A stretch of 64,000 nt of DNA from Singulisphaera sp. GP187 (GCF_900129635.1 NZ_FSRB01000001.1:1775501-1839500); one strand, 5' to 3'. Counted from the first letter of the stretch, positions 34,007-43,782 are shown. Numbers and translations are program-made. Notes: a model not told the origin generated them from the sequence alone.

Positions 34007-34087
34007 GTGCTCTACCTGACCGCACTTCTGACCGTGATGGCGTTGGTGTACCTCGTGTTCGCCATGCTCCGGCCCGAATCTTTCTGA
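34007..34087 (+). CDS. kdpF: K+-transporting ATPase subunit KdpF
   Basis: GTG at 34007, with GGAG 8 bases upstream, encodes a 26-residue single-helix peptide ending YLVFAMLRPESF. The Y-L-x-x-A-x-L-R-P-E-x-F pattern is the KdpF signature. KdpF stabilises the KdpFABC complex in the membrane. It lies between the other micro-ORF and kdpA. Confidence 0.88.
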   Translation: MLYLTALLTVMALVYLVFAMLRPESF

Positions 34088-34116
34088 TTCCGCATTCACG
34101 ATCGGAGACTTGACCC

Positions 34117-35871
34117 GTGGGATCCTCGATGCTTTGGCTTCACCCGCTCTGGGCGTTCCTCGTGCCGATTGCGGCTTCGCTCCCGATCGGCTGGTCCATG
34201 TTTCGCACGCTCGACGTACCGCCCGACCGCGCGGGTCGCGGCCTTGATGCGTTGCCGATGTTTCTCTGCCGGCTCATCGGACGCCGCGAGCCGGCCCGCA
34301 TGGACTGGAAGAAATATGCCGTTGCATTTCTCGTCTTCAACCTCGTGCTTTTCATCCTCACCTTCGGCTTGCTCTATGCCCAGCCGCGCCTTCCGTTGAA
34401 CCCCGACAGCAAAGGCTCCCTCGGCGCGCTCGGCTATAAAGACACCGCGGGGGTCGACCATCCGGGCGCGGATACCGCCGTCGTTTTCAACACTGTCTGT
34501 TCGTTCGTGACCAACACGAACTTGCAGCACTATTCGGGCGAGCAGAACCTGTCTTACTTTAGCCAGCTTGCCTGCATCGTCTGGATGATGTTCGTCACTC
34601 CGGCGGCCGGCCTCGCCATCATGCTGGCGACCTTACGAGGCCTCCGCGGGGACTCGCACCTGGGCGATTTTTATGCCGACCTGATGCGCGGGCTCGTCTG
34701 GGTGTTCATGCCCTACTGCTTCCTCGTCGCGATCCTGCTGGTCGCCAGTGGCGTGCCGATGACGTTCCAGCCCGCCGTTCAGGCGACGACCCTCGACGGG
34801 GTCGCCACCCAGATGGAAACGCAGACGATCGCCCGCGGGCCGGTGGCGGCCCTGGTGGCGATCAAGCAATCAGGGACCAACGGCGGCGGCTTCTTTGGGC
34901 CCAACTCGACCCATCCGTTCGAGAACCCGACGCCCTGGAGCAACTTGCTGGGAGTCGTCTCGATCATCGTGCTCCCCATGGCCTCGTTGATCATGGCCGG
35001 GCTCATGCTCAAGAACCTGCGGCACGCGGTCGTCATCTTCGGCGTCATGCTCCTCTTGCTCTTCTCCGGGTTGGTGGTGGCGATCTGGGCCGAGTCCTAC
35101 CCGAGCGCGGCGACTCAAGGGCTCGCCGTGGTCCGCGGGCCGAACATGGAGGGCAAGGAGGTCAGGCTGGGGCCGGTGGCGGCTGCCACCTGGGCCGCCA
35201 TCACGACGGCGACTTCCAACGGCTCGGTCAACAGCATGCACGACAGCCTGAATCCGATCGCCGGCCTGGTCCCGATGGCGTTGATGATGCTCAACGTCGT
35301 CTTCAGCGGGATCGGCGCGGGGTTCGAGAACATGCTGATGTACGTCATCGTCGCCGTCTTCCTCGCCGGCCTGATGGTGGGACGAACTCCCGAGTATCTC
35401 GGCAAGAAGGTCGAGGCGAAGGAGGTCAAGCTGGCCATGCTCGCAATCTTGATCCACCCGCTCCTGATTTGTTGCGGCGCCGGCCTGTTTGCGGCGACCG
35501 CGTGGGGAGACAAGACCGTGGCCAACCCCGGCTCGCATGGGTTCAGCGAGATCCTCTACGAGTTCGACTCGGCCGCCGCCAACAACGGTTCGGGGTTTGA
35601 GGGCCTGGCGGACAACAATCCCCCCTGGAACATCGCCACGGGCGTCGTCCTGCTCTTGGGCCGGTTTCCCGCCTTGATCCTCCCCCTGGCGCTGGCCGGT
35701 TCGCTCGCCGTTAAGAAGCGTGTGCCCGAGACGATCGGCACCTTGCGAGTCGACAACTTGACGTTCGCCGGAATGCTCCTCGGAACCGTCCTTCTCGTCG
35801 GAGCGCTGTCGTTCATGCCCGCGGTTGTCCTGGGGCCAGTGGCCGACCATCTGGCCGCCATTCCCAGGTGA
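34117..35871 (+). CDS. kdpA: K+-transporting ATPase subunit A (potassium channel-like)
   Basis: KdpA is the K+-selective subunit of the high-affinity KdpFABC pump, related to SKT channels with four selectivity loops. The 584-residue protein shows SFVTNTNLQHYSGE, SGTNGGGFFGPNSTHPFENPTP, TTATSNGSVNSMHDSLNP and AAANNGSGFEGLADNNPPWN, one per repeat. GTG start with GGAG 9 bases upstream. Full length. Confidence 0.97.
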   Translation: MGSSMLWLHPLWAFLVPIAASLPIGWSMFRTLDVPPDRAGRGLDALPMFLCRLIGRREPARMDWKKYAVAFLVFNLVLFILTFGLLYAQPRLPLNPDSKGSLGALGYKDTAGVDHPGADTAVVFNTVCSFVTNTNLQHYSGEQNLSYFSQLACIVWMMFVTPAAGLAIMLATLRGLRGDSHLGDFYADLMRGLVWVFMPYCFLVAILLVASGVPMTFQPAVQATTLDGVATQMETQTIARGPVAALVAIKQSGTNGGGFFGPNSTHPFENPTPWSNLLGVVSIIVLPMASLIMAGLMLKNLRHAVVIFGVMLLLLFSGLVVAIWAESYPSAATQGLAVVRGPNMEGKEVRLGPVAAATWAAITTATSNGSVNSMHDSLNPIAGLVPMALMMLNVVFSGIGAGFENMLMYVIVAVFLAGLMVGRTPEYLGKKVEAKEVKLAMLAILIHPLLICCGAGLFAATAWGDKTVANPGSHGFSEILYEFDSAAANNGSGFEGLADNNPPWNIATGVVLLLGRFPALILPLALAGSLAVKKRVPETIGTLRVDNLTFAGMLLGTVLLVGALSFMPAVVLGPVADHLAAIPR

Positions 35872-35986
35872 CCTTCCGGGAGGAAGGCTCGGCCGACCGA
35901 GTGACCGACCCGCCGGCCGGCTCTGATCCGCGGTGAATTGGTCCGTGAAATCCCCAGCACACTTTGCCAGTTCAGGAACGAATCCG

Positions 35987-38125
35987 ATGAGCACTGAGAC
36001 CGAGGTTGAATTGCCCCAGAGGGCCACCTCAGACGCCCAAGCGTTTAAGCTGCAGCGCCGCCACGCGCGCCGGCTCCGCCTGTTCGAGCCCGCCTTGGTT
36101 CACATGGCGACCCGACAGTCGTTCATCATGCTCGACCCGCGGAACATGATGCGGAACCCGGTCATGTTCCTGGTCGAAGTCGGCACCGTGCTGACGGCGA
36201 TCGCCACCCTGATTTCGATCACGAACGGGGCTGTCTTCGGCCTGATCGTCTACCAAGCCGCGCTCACTGCACTGCTCCTGCTCACCGTGCTCTTCGCCAA
36301 CTTCGCCGAGGCGCTGGCCGAAGCGCGGGGCAAGGCACAGGCCGACAGCCTGCGGGCCACCCGTAAGGACACACCGGCCTATCGACTCGACGGCCGCGAC
36401 TCGCATACCGGCCGAATCGTTTCGTCCACAACGCTTCGAACGGGCGACTTCATCGTGGTCGAAGCCGGGCAGGTCATCCCCGCCGACGGCGAGGTCGTCG
36501 AGGGCGTGGCCTCGGTGGACGAGTCGGCGATCACGGGCGAGAGCGCCCCGGTCATCCGCGAGGCGGGCGGCGACCACTCCGGTGTCACCGGAGGCACCCG
36601 GGTCCTCTCCGACCGGATCGTCATCGAGATCACGTCCGACCCCGGTCAGAGTTTTCTCGACCGGATGATCGCCCTGGTCGAAGGGGCGACCCGCCAGAAG
36701 TCCCCGAATGAGATCGCGCTGACGATCGTGCTGGCCGCATTCTCCCTGATCTTCCTGATCGTGACCGCGACCCTCTATCCGATGGCGCGTTACTTCAGCC
36801 TGACGCTCGACATCCCCACCCTGATCGCCCTCCTGGTCTGCCTGATCCCGACCACCATCGGCGCCCTGCTGGCGGCGATCGGCATCGCCGGAATGGATCG
36901 CGCTCTGGAGGCGAACATCATCGCCAAGAGCGGCAAGGCCGTCGAGTTGGCCGGCGACATCGACACCCTGCTCCTGGACAAGACGGGGACGATCACGATC
37001 GGCAATCGCAAGGCGACCCAGTTCGTCCCCCTCGGCGGCGCATCGGCCCGCGATGTGGCGCGGATCGGAGGCCTGGCCTCAATGGCCGACCTGACCCCCG
37101 AAGGCAAGAGCATCCTCGAACTCGCGCGGCAGCAGGCCGCCATCGACGGCGAAGCGCCGGCCGGGTCTTCGTTCGTCGAGTTCACCGCCCAGACCCGGAT
37201 GAGCGGCGTCGACCTTGCCAACGGGAATCGGCTCCGCAAGGGGGCCCCTGACACCGTGGCCAAATACGTCTGTGACCAAGGGGGGACGATTCCGGACGGT
37301 TATCAGCGCACCGTCGACGCGATCGCCTCCAGTGGCGCGACCCCCTTGAGCGTCGCCGAGGACAACCGGATCGTCGGTGTCGTCAAGCTTGAAGACATCC
37401 TCAAGCCTGGTATTCATGAGCGGTTCGCCCGGCTCCGCCAAATGGGCCTCCGCGTGGTCATGGTCACCGGCGATAACCCGCTGACCGCCAAGGCGATCGC
37501 CGAAGAGGCGGGCGTCGACGACTACATCGCCCAAGCCACACCCGAGGCCAAACTCGCCTACATCCGCAACGAACAGCACGGGGGCAAGCTCGTCGCCATG
37601 ATGGGCGACGGCACCAACGACGCCCCGGCACTGGCTCAGGCGGACATCGGAGTGGCCATGAACTCCGGGACCCAGGCCGCCAAGGAGGCCGGCAACATGG
37701 TCGACCTCGATAGCGACCCCACCAAGCTCATCGAGGTCGTTGAGATCGGCAAGCAACTGCTGATGACTCGTGGCGCCCTGACCACGTTCTCGATCGCCAA
37801 TGACCTGGCCAAGTACTTCGCCGTCATTCCGGCGATGTTCATCGCCACACTCCCTCAGCTCAAGGTCCTCGACGTCATGGGCCTGGCAACCCGGGGGGGA
37901 ACGTATTCGGCGATCCTCGCGGCGGTCATCTTCAATGCGATCATCATTCCGCTCCTCATCCCGATCGCACTCAAGGGGGTGACGTATCGTCCGGTCGGCG
38001 CCGCCGCGCTGCTCCGCGGCAACCTGCTTTACTATGGCCTGGGCGGCGTGATCGCACCGTTTATCGGCATCAAGTTGATCGACGTCATGATCGACCCGTT
38101 GCTCGCGGTCGTTGGGATTGTCTAA
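35987..38125 (+). CDS. kdpB: K+-transporting ATPase subunit B (P-type ATPase)
   Basis: KdpB hydrolyses ATP to drive K+ uptake. The 712-residue protein has the actuator motif ([11 protein letters not shown], a variant of TGES), phosphorylation site [13 protein letters not shown] (D331), the nucleotide-binding domain and [39 protein letters not shown] hinge, and seven membrane helices. The ATG at 35987 has AGGA 9 bases upstream; an in-frame GTG-type extension to 35933 is not supported. Confidence 0.97.
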   Translation: MSTETEVELPQRATSDAQAFKLQRRHARRLRLFEPALVHMATRQSFIMLDPRNMMRNPVMFLVEVGTVLTAIATLISITNGAVFGLIVYQAALTALLLLTVLFANFAEALAEARGKAQADSLRATRKDTPAYRLDGRDSHTGRIVSSTTLRTGDFIVVEAGQVIPADGEVVEGVASVDESAITGESAPVIREAGGDHSGVTGGTRVLSDRIVIEITSDPGQSFLDRMIALVEGATRQKSPNEIALTIVLAAFSLIFLIVTATLYPMARYFSLTLDIPTLIALLVCLIPTTIGALLAAIGIAGMDRALEANIIAKSGKAVELAGDIDTLLLDKTGTITIGNRKATQFVPLGGASARDVARIGGLASMADLTPEGKSILELARQQAAIDGEAPAGSSFVEFTAQTRMSGVDLANGNRLRKGAPDTVAKYVCDQGGTIPDGYQRTVDAIASSGATPLSVAEDNRIVGVVKLEDILKPGIHERFARLRQMGLRVVMVTGDNPLTAKAIAEEAGVDDYIAQATPEAKLAYIRNEQHGGKLVAMMGDGTNDAPALAQADIGVAMNSGTQAAKEAGNMVDLDSDPTKLIEVVEIGKQLLMTRGALTTFSIANDLAKYFAVIPAMFIATLPQLKVLDVMGLATRGGTYSAILAAVIFNAIIIPLLIPIALKGVTYRPVGAAALLRGNLLYYGLGGVIAPFIGIKLIDVMIDPLLAVVGIV

Positions 38126-38205
38126 ACCGGAGCGAACCCTTGCAGCCCACGCGATTGTCGATAGCAACAACACGCAACTTCAAGACAAATGAGGATACGA
38201 CTTCC

Positions 38206-38838
38206 ATGTTTCGCGAGATCCGGAACGCCGTCGCCGCCTGCCTCGTGACGTTCGCGCTCTGCTCGGTCGCTTATCCGGCGGCCGTCTGGGGCGTGGCCTG
38301 GCTGGCCTTCCCCCACCAGGCGGGGGGAAGCCTGATCGAACGCGACGGCAAAGTGATTGGCTCCGAGCTGATCGCCCAGCCGTTCGCCTCCGACAAATAC
38401 ATCCACCCCCGCCCCTCGGCGGTCGACTACAAGGCCGACGCCGCGGGAGGCTCGAATCTGGGGACCAAGAATCCCGACTTGCACACGAAGGTCGCCGAGA
38501 GAGCCAACGCCCTCAAGGCCACGCCGGAGAACCTCGCCCCGACCGACCTCGTTTCCGCCTCGGGCGGAGGCTTGGACCCGGACATCAGCCTTGAGGCGGC
38601 GCGCTACCAGGCCGCCCGCGTGGCCACAGCGCGAGGCCTGCCCGTCGCACGAGTCCAGGCGTTGATCGACCAGCAGACCGTCCGGTCCGGTGCCATCATC
38701 GGTGCGCCACCGCGTATCAACGTGCTCCGGCTCAATCTTACCTTGGATGCGGAGCAACCCGCTTCGCACTCCGACTCCAGATCGGGCAAGTCGAGCCTGG
38801 TCCCGGCGGTTGCGACCGCGCGGCACACCGGAGAATAG
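38206..38838 (+). CDS. kdpC: K+-transporting ATPase subunit C
   Basis: KdpC is the single-span periplasmic chaperone-like subunit of KdpFABC. The 210-residue protein starts MFREIRNAVAACLVTFALCSVAYPAAVWGVAW (membrane helix), then GSLIERDGKVIGSELIAQPF and the family block RPSAVDYKADAAGGSNLGTKNP, and LDPDISLEAARYQAARVA. The C-terminal 25 residues after RLNLTL are an extra Ser/Ala-rich tail. Confidence 0.95.
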   Translation: MFREIRNAVAACLVTFALCSVAYPAAVWGVAWLAFPHQAGGSLIERDGKVIGSELIAQPFASDKYIHPRPSAVDYKADAAGGSNLGTKNPDLHTKVAERANALKATPENLAPTDLVSASGGGLDPDISLEAARYQAARVATARGLPVARVQALIDQQTVRSGAIIGAPPRINVLRLNLTLDAEQPASHSDSRSGKSSLVPAVATARHTGE

Positions 38839-38929
38839 CCTGGCCTTGCCGGCGATCGCCGCTTGGCGGCCCTCCGTGGTGTTGTCAATCTTCTCTTCAC
38901 GATCGGCGTCCACCGGGATTCAAAGCGTT

Positions 38930-40063
38930 ATGTCCATGGTCGAACCGGGTCGCCCCAGTCCCGAGCATTTCCTCAACCTGATTCGTCGCCAAGAGCGGGG
39001 ACGGCTCAAAGTGTACCTTGGCTCAGCGGCAGGCGTCGGCAAGACCTTCGCCATGCTGCGCGAGGGGCAACGGCTCAAGAAACAAGGGGTCGACGTCGCC
39101 ATCGGCATCGTCGAGACCCACGGCCGCGTCGAGACCGCCGAGCAGGTGGGCGACCTTGCGATCATTCCCCCGTTGGTGATCGAGTACCGGGGCGTGACCT
39201 TGCGCGAGATGGATCTCGACGGCATCCTGGCACGTCGACCCACCGTCTGCCTCGTCGACGAGCTGGCGCATACCAATGCGCCGGGCAGCCGGCACGGCAA
39301 ACGCTATCAGGACGTCGAGGACTTGCTCCGCGCGGGGATCCACGTGATCACCACGGTCAATATTCAGCATCTGGAGAGCTTGTACGACGAGGTGGAGCGT
39401 GTCACCGGCGTCAAGGTCAAGGAGCGACTGCCCGACAGCGTCCTGGGCGACGCCGATCAAATCGTCAACGTCGACATCTCGGCCGAGGACCTTCTCGAGC
39501 GACTCAATGCCGGCAAGGTCTATCCCCCGGAACGCGCCGAACGGGCGCTTGAGAACTTCTTCACGTCGGCCAACCTGACGCGGCTCCGAGAGTTTACGCT
39601 GGCGGAAATGGCCCACCTGATCGATCGTCGCACGCGACGGACCGAGGCCGATCGCACCCAGGCGTCGGCGACGGAGCGCGTGATGGTGGGGATGTCGAGC
39701 CGTAGCCCCAATGCCCCCGCCCTGATGCGCAAGGCCGCGCGGCTGGCCGACCGGCTCAACGCCCCTTGGTACGCGGTCTACATCCAGACCCCGGCCGAGG
39801 ACCTCACACGCATTGATGCCGCCACCCAGCGCGTCCTCGGCAAAAACCTCGAGCTGGCCCATCAGTTGGGCGGGTTCCCGATGACCTTCCGCGGCAAAGA
39901 CGTGGCCAGCACAATCGCGGCCTTCGCGCGCGAGTACGGGATCAAGGTAATCATCGTCGGCAAAAGCAATCAGCCGTGGCACCGTCGCCTCTTGCGTGGA
40001 TCCATTTTGGAGCAGATCCTTAATCAGTCGGAAGGCGTCGATGTGATGGTCGTGGATGTCTGA
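38930..40063 (+). CDS. kdpD: Short KdpD: KdpD and Usp domains without histidine kinase
   Basis: In E. coli KdpD the N-terminal cytoplasmic half senses K+ status and is fused to membrane helices and a kinase. This 377-residue protein has only the first half: the KdpD domain with Walker A YLGSAAGVGKT and VCLVDELAHTNAPGSRHGKRYQDV, then a universal-stress-protein domain (about 250-377, with VMVGMSSRSPNAPALMRKA). No membrane or kinase domain follows. Short KdpD proteins are known in some cyanobacteria and others. The next gene is a separate sensor kinase that may supply the missing part. The start ATG is chosen because the family begins here; the SD is weak. Confidence 0.9.
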   Translation: MSMVEPGRPSPEHFLNLIRRQERGRLKVYLGSAAGVGKTFAMLREGQRLKKQGVDVAIGIVETHGRVETAEQVGDLAIIPPLVIEYRGVTLREMDLDGILARRPTVCLVDELAHTNAPGSRHGKRYQDVEDLLRAGIHVITTVNIQHLESLYDEVERVTGVKVKERLPDSVLGDADQIVNVDISAEDLLERLNAGKVYPPERAERALENFFTSANLTRLREFTLAEMAHLIDRRTRRTEADRTQASATERVMVGMSSRSPNAPALMRKAARLADRLNAPWYAVYIQTPAEDLTRIDAATQRVLGKNLELAHQLGGFPMTFRGKDVASTIAAFAREYGIKVIIVGKSNQPWHRRLLRGSILEQILNQSEGVDVMVVDV

Positions 40064-40289
40064 AGCGAAGCCAAGAGCCCCCGAGGGCTGTAACCGCATG
40101 CATAGAATGGTTTCAAACGCGGGAATCGCCACGGTCCTCAACCCTCAGATGAATCGTGATCGCCCGCGCTGAGACTGACTCGCGATTGAGGCCACGGACT
40201 CCGTTCAGGGCGCGGCAGCCGTGGCACCCCAAAACCTGTAGGCTTGCCCCCCCGCCCAGCGCATTTCGAACGTCTGTATGAGGGATTGT

Positions 40290-42161
40290 ATGTTCAAGAC
40301 GCTACGCACCAAGCTGCTCGTGGGATTGACGCCGCTCCTGGCGATCATGATCGGCCTGGGGCTGTGGGCCGTCTTCATGCTCGATCATCTTGGCGGCCGG
40401 ATCGACGTCATACTTCGGGAAAACTACGAGAGCGTGCTCGCCGCCGAAGGGATGAAAGAAGCCTTGGAACGAATGGACTCAGCGTCGCTCTTTGCCCTGA
40501 GTGGTCAAGATCGACGCGCCCAGAGTCAGTTTCGCGAATACCGATCGATGTTCCAGAAGAACCTTCAGAAAGAGCAGAGCAACGTCACTTTGAAAGGAGA
40601 GAAGGAGTTAGCCGACCGGCTCGCCACCCTTTTTCAGACCTACCTCAAGCGGAGTGAGGTGTTCTACGCCTTGCCGATGGAGCCAACGGAACGCCGATCC
40701 CAATTCTACTTCGCCGAGCTCTTTCGCACGTTCAGCGCGATCAAGCACACGGCCGATCAGGTCCTCGAGCTCAACCAGACCTACATGATGCGGGAGAATC
40801 TCAGGGCGCGAGTGGCCGCGGAACGGTCGAGGCAGGTGATGATCGTGGCCCTGCTCGGCTCGGCCGTGATCGCGGCCCTGATCGCCCTGAAACTCAGCCG
40901 GTCGATCCTTGAGCCAATCCGGGCTGTCACGATCGGGGCCCGCGACCTGGCGCGCGGCCACCTCGATCAGGTGGTTCCCGCCACGACGCGCGACGAATTG
41001 GGCGAGCTGGCGCAAGCGTTCAATACGATGGCGCGGACGATCCGTGAATTCCGCCAGGCCGGGACGGCTCGACTCCTCCGCGCTCAAAAGACGGCGCAAG
41101 CGACCATCGACTCGTTTCCCGACCCGGTTGTGGTGGTCGACACGGACGGCGTGGTCGAACGAGCCAACCCCGCGGCGCGTCGGATCCTCGGCGTCATCCC
41201 CGCGGAGCCGGAGAGTCCCATCCCCTGGACGCCGCCCAGCCAACTCAAAGCCGCCTTGGACGAGGTCCTCAGTGGCCGCGATGGAGACGTGCCAGCCGGG
41301 CTGGAACACGCCGTCATCTTCCGCGACGACGGCCAAGAACGCTATTTCCTGCCTCGCGTTCTCCCGATCCGCGGGGAGCAGGGTGAGTCGTTAGGAGCCG
41401 CCCTGGTCCTTTCCGACGTGACCAAATTCCGCCTGGTCGACCAGCTCAAAAGCGACATGGTTTCGACCGTCAGCCACGAGTTGAAGACCCCGCTGACCTC
41501 CGTCCAAATGGCGATCCACCTCTTGCTCGAGGAGGTCGTCGGACCCTTGACTTCCAAGCAGGTCGAACTGCTCGTGGCGGCCCGTCAAGATTCGGACCGG
41601 CTCCTGGCGATGGTCAACGACCTCCTGGACCTGACCCGGATCGAGCAAGGCCGGCTCAGGCTCAACCTGAGCCCGATCAAGGCGGACGAGTTGGTTGCCG
41701 AGGCCGCCGAGCGATCCGCATCGAAACTGCGCGACGCGGGGATCGAGTTGGAGATCGATGAAGACAAGGACCTCCCCCTGGTGCTGGCAGACCGGGAACG
41801 GATGGAACATGTCTTCGACAACCTGATTGATAACGCGTTGCAGTATACCGACCGCGGCGGTCGGCTCCGCCTCACGGCCCGTACCGGCGAAGACATGGTC
41901 CACTTCACCGTCGAGGATACGGGGGAGGGGATTGCGCCCGAGCAACTCACTCGAATCTTCGAAAAATTTTACCGCGTGCCCGGGGCGCGGCATCGCGAGG
42001 GCACCGGGCTCGGCCTTTCGATTGTGCAAGAGATCATCGTCGCCCACGGCGGCCAGATCAGCACGGCCAGCCACCCAGGCCTGGGGACAACTTTCACCTT
42101 CACGTTACCGGCCGACCCACGAAAGTTCGGCCTTTCGGACCATGCGAATGGCAAACCGTAA
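40290..42161 (+). CDS. Membrane sensor histidine kinase (4-helix sensor, HAMP, PAS, HisKA, HATPase)
   Basis: About 623 residues. Domains: membrane helix 1 (LLVGLTPLLAIMIGLGLWAVFM), an extracytoplasmic four-helix bundle (about 40-175), membrane helix 2 (MIVALLGSAVIAALIAL), HAMP (ILEPIRAVTIGARDLARGHLDQVV), PAS (ATIDSFPDPVVVVDTDGVVERANPAARRILG), HisKA with STVSHELKTPL (His 396) and HATPase_c with N box DNLIDNALQY, DTGEGIAPEQL and GTGLGLSIVQEI. It has no KdpD-type DUF4118 membrane domain. The gene follows short kdpD and precedes a response regulator by 2 bases. ATG 40278 is an alternative start. Confidence 0.92.
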   Translation: MFKTLRTKLLVGLTPLLAIMIGLGLWAVFMLDHLGGRIDVILRENYESVLAAEGMKEALERMDSASLFALSGQDRRAQSQFREYRSMFQKNLQKEQSNVTLKGEKELADRLATLFQTYLKRSEVFYALPMEPTERRSQFYFAELFRTFSAIKHTADQVLELNQTYMMRENLRARVAAERSRQVMIVALLGSAVIAALIALKLSRSILEPIRAVTIGARDLARGHLDQVVPATTRDELGELAQAFNTMARTIREFRQAGTARLLRAQKTAQATIDSFPDPVVVVDTDGVVERANPAARRILGVIPAEPESPIPWTPPSQLKAALDEVLSGRDGDVPAGLEHAVIFRDDGQERYFLPRVLPIRGEQGESLGAALVLSDVTKFRLVDQLKSDMVSTVSHELKTPLTSVQMAIHLLLEEVVGPLTSKQVELLVAARQDSDRLLAMVNDLLDLTRIEQGRLRLNLSPIKADELVAEAAERSASKLRDAGIELEIDEDKDLPLVLADRERMEHVFDNLIDNALQYTDRGGRLRLTARTGEDMVHFTVEDTGEGIAPEQLTRIFEKFYRVPGARHREGTGLGLSIVQEIIVAHGGQISTASHPGLGTTFTFTLPADPRKFGLSDHANGKP

Positions 42162-42163
42162 CC

Positions 42164-42895
42164 ATGCACGCAAACATACTGATCGTTGATGACGAACCTA
42201 ATGTCCGCCTGATGTTCCGGACGGCCCTGGTTCCGTCAGGCTATCAAGTCACGACGGCGGAAGACGGCGCGACGGCCCTGGACTGGCTGGCGGAAGGAAA
42301 GGCCGACGTCGTCCTGCTCGATCTCCAGATGCCCGGCCTGGACGGGATGGACGTCCTTCGACGACTTCGCGAGTCGGGCAATGACACTCCCGTTGTCATT
42401 GTGACGGCCCACGGCAGCGTACCCAACGCCGTTCAGGCGATGAAGCTGGGGGCGATCGACTTTCAGACGAAGCCGCTGACTCCGGATCGACTCCGCGCCG
42501 TGGTCGCTGACGTGATCGAACGGCAAGCCGATCGCAAACGTGTGGCGCATCCGCCCACAAGCGTCCCGGAACCCGTCACGGTCGCCTCACAGTTCGCCGA
42601 AGATCTCAGAAAGGCCAAACGGGCGCTCAACCGTTGTGCATTCGTGGAAGCCGAAATCTTCCTCAAGCAAGCCATCGCGCTCAATCCGAACTCGGCCGAG
42701 AGCCACAACCTGATGGGGGTGCTGCACGAGTGTCGCAACGAACACGACGACTCCTACCGAGAGTACAAGGCCGCACTCAAAGCCGACCACAACTATACGC
42801 CGGCCAAGCACAACATGACTCGCTACTATGAACGGTTTACGTTCGGAAGAAGCGATCAAGCGATTGATAAAGGGGAGACGAGAGAAGAAAATTAA
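42164..42895 (+). CDS. Response regulator with TPR output domain
   Basis: Receiver domain at 1-120: acidic pair DD (9-10), phospho-acceptor D53 (VVLLDLQMPG), T81 and K103 (FQTKPLTP). From about residue 140 the protein has two TPR-like repeats (FAEDLRKAKRALNRCAFVEAEIFLKQAIALNPNSAESHNLMGVLHE and DDSYREYKAALKADHNYTPAKHNM). There is no winged helix or other DNA-binding domain, unlike KdpE. The output is therefore probably protein-protein binding. Encoded 2 bases after the kinase, so they are surely partners. Confidence 0.9.
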   Translation: MHANILIVDDEPNVRLMFRTALVPSGYQVTTAEDGATALDWLAEGKADVVLLDLQMPGLDGMDVLRRLRESGNDTPVVIVTAHGSVPNAVQAMKLGAIDFQTKPLTPDRLRAVVADVIERQADRKRVAHPPTSVPEPVTVASQFAEDLRKAKRALNRCAFVEAEIFLKQAIALNPNSAESHNLMGVLHECRNEHDDSYREYKAALKADHNYTPAKHNMTRYYERFTFGRSDQAIDKGETREEN

Positions 42896-43005
42896 TTGAG
42901 GGAAGGTATCGCGTACAAGAGCCGGTATGAGAGGCGACTTTGCAGTGCCCAACCGGTCTTAAAAGAAGGGAGGAAGAAGCGGAAGGATCAAAATTTTCAG
43001 AAGAG

Positions 43006-43078
43006 TGGTCAGGGGGAGAGTTGAACTCCCGACACTCGGATTTTCAGTCCGATGCTCTACCAACTGAGCTACCTGACC
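43006..43078 (-). tRNA. tRNA-Phe (GAA)
   Basis: A 73-base cloverleaf on the minus strand: acceptor GGTCAGG/CCTGACC, D arm GCTC..GAGC, anticodon stem TCGGA/TCCGA with loop CTGAAAA (anticodon GAA), T arm GGGAG TTCAACT CTCCC, discriminator A. CCA is not encoded. Two candidate promoters lie upstream. Confidence 0.97.
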
Positions 43079-43095
43079 CGCAACCAACGCCAAGA

Positions 43096-43124
43096 ACTTT
43101 ACCCTGATATCGTTAGCCCGTCAA
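43096..43124 (-). promoter_or_regulatory. Proximal promoter of tRNA-Phe
   Basis: Minus strand TTGACG (43119-43124), 17 bases, TAAAGT (43096-43101), about 18 bases before the tRNA 5' end. Strong -35 and ideal spacing. Confidence 0.65.
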
Positions 43125-43233
43125 GTCGTTGCGACCAAAAAGCGTCGCATTCTCAAGGGCGTTTCGGGTCGAGGCGATCTTGGATCTCTGTATCGTTCCG
43201 CGAGTAATTGACTCGTTTCACTCAACGGGTGTA

Positions 43234-43262
43234 ACGATACCGTAGGGCGACGCCCCTGTCAA
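43234..43262 (-). promoter_or_regulatory. Distal leftward promoter upstream of tRNA-Phe
   Basis: Minus strand TTGACA (43257-43262), 17 bases, TATCGT (43234-43239, 4 of 6). It points toward tRNA-Phe about 150 bases away, so it may be a second promoter or drive a small RNA from the gene-free 43079-43230. No gene or clear terminator is visible between. Confidence 0.45.
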
Positions 43263-43422
43263 GGGTCACCCGAAACTCCTTCGAATGATTTGGCGGAGGG
43301 GAGCCTGCAGCGGACATCGTCATCTTCTCAAGCTCAAACGATGGCCTGTGCTTCTGAACGCTCCGGCGTGATCGATGGGACTCGGGAGGTTCCCAAAAAA
43401 CGATGAATACGGCAGTAGCCTG

Positions 43423-43450
43423 TTGACTTGGACGCCTGACCAATTAGAAT
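43423..43450 (+). promoter_or_regulatory. Promoter of the tRNA-Ile genes
   Basis: TTGACT (43423-43428), 16 bases, TAGAAT (43445-43450), about 60 bases before the first tRNA-Ile. Both hexamers match the sigma70 consensus at 5 of 6. Confidence 0.65.
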
Positions 43451-43510
43451 AGCCCCGCAGTCGAGAGTTAACGATCGACAGTTAACAAACCGACAGGCAA
43501 CGCAATTTAC

Positions 43511-43584
43511 GGGCGCATAGCTCAGTTGGCTAGAGCGCACCCCTGATAAGGGTGAGGTCCCATGTTCGAGTCATGGTGCGCCCA
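43511..43584 (+). tRNA. tRNA-Ile (GAT), copy 1
   Basis: A 74-base cloverleaf: acceptor GGGCGCA/TGCGCCC, D arm GCTC..GAGC, anticodon stem CACCC/GGGTG with loop CTGATAA (GAT), T arm CCATG TTCGAGT CATGG, discriminator A. The gene is identical to copy 2. No rRNA gene is next to it. Confidence 0.97.
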
Positions 43585-43636
43585 TTAGTAACGGTTTTGC
43601 TAGCAGTACCGTTATGTGCGTTTTTAAGAAAGACTA

Positions 43637-43680
43637 GCCTCGGGGTGTCTTACACAAGAACCCCCGAGGCCGGTTTGTTT
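43637..43680 (+). terminator. Terminator after tRNA-Ile copy 1
   Basis: GCCTCGGGG (43637-43645) pairs with CCCCGAGGC (43662-43670), then CGGTTTGTTT. It resembles the terminator after copy 2, so gene and terminator were duplicated together. Confidence 0.65.
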
Positions 43681-43708
43681 GCAACGTTTGCTGGACAAGG
43701 CGATTCCC

Positions 43709-43782
43709 GGGCGCATAGCTCAGTTGGCTAGAGCGCACCCCTGATAAGGGTGAGGTCCCATGTTCGAGTCATGGTGCGCCCA
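43709..43782 (+). tRNA. tRNA-Ile (GAT), copy 2
   Basis: Base-for-base identical to the tRNA at 43511 and 198 bases downstream of it. No separate clear promoter is seen in the 125 bases between, so expression may come from read-through of the upstream terminator or from an unseen promoter. Confidence 0.97.
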
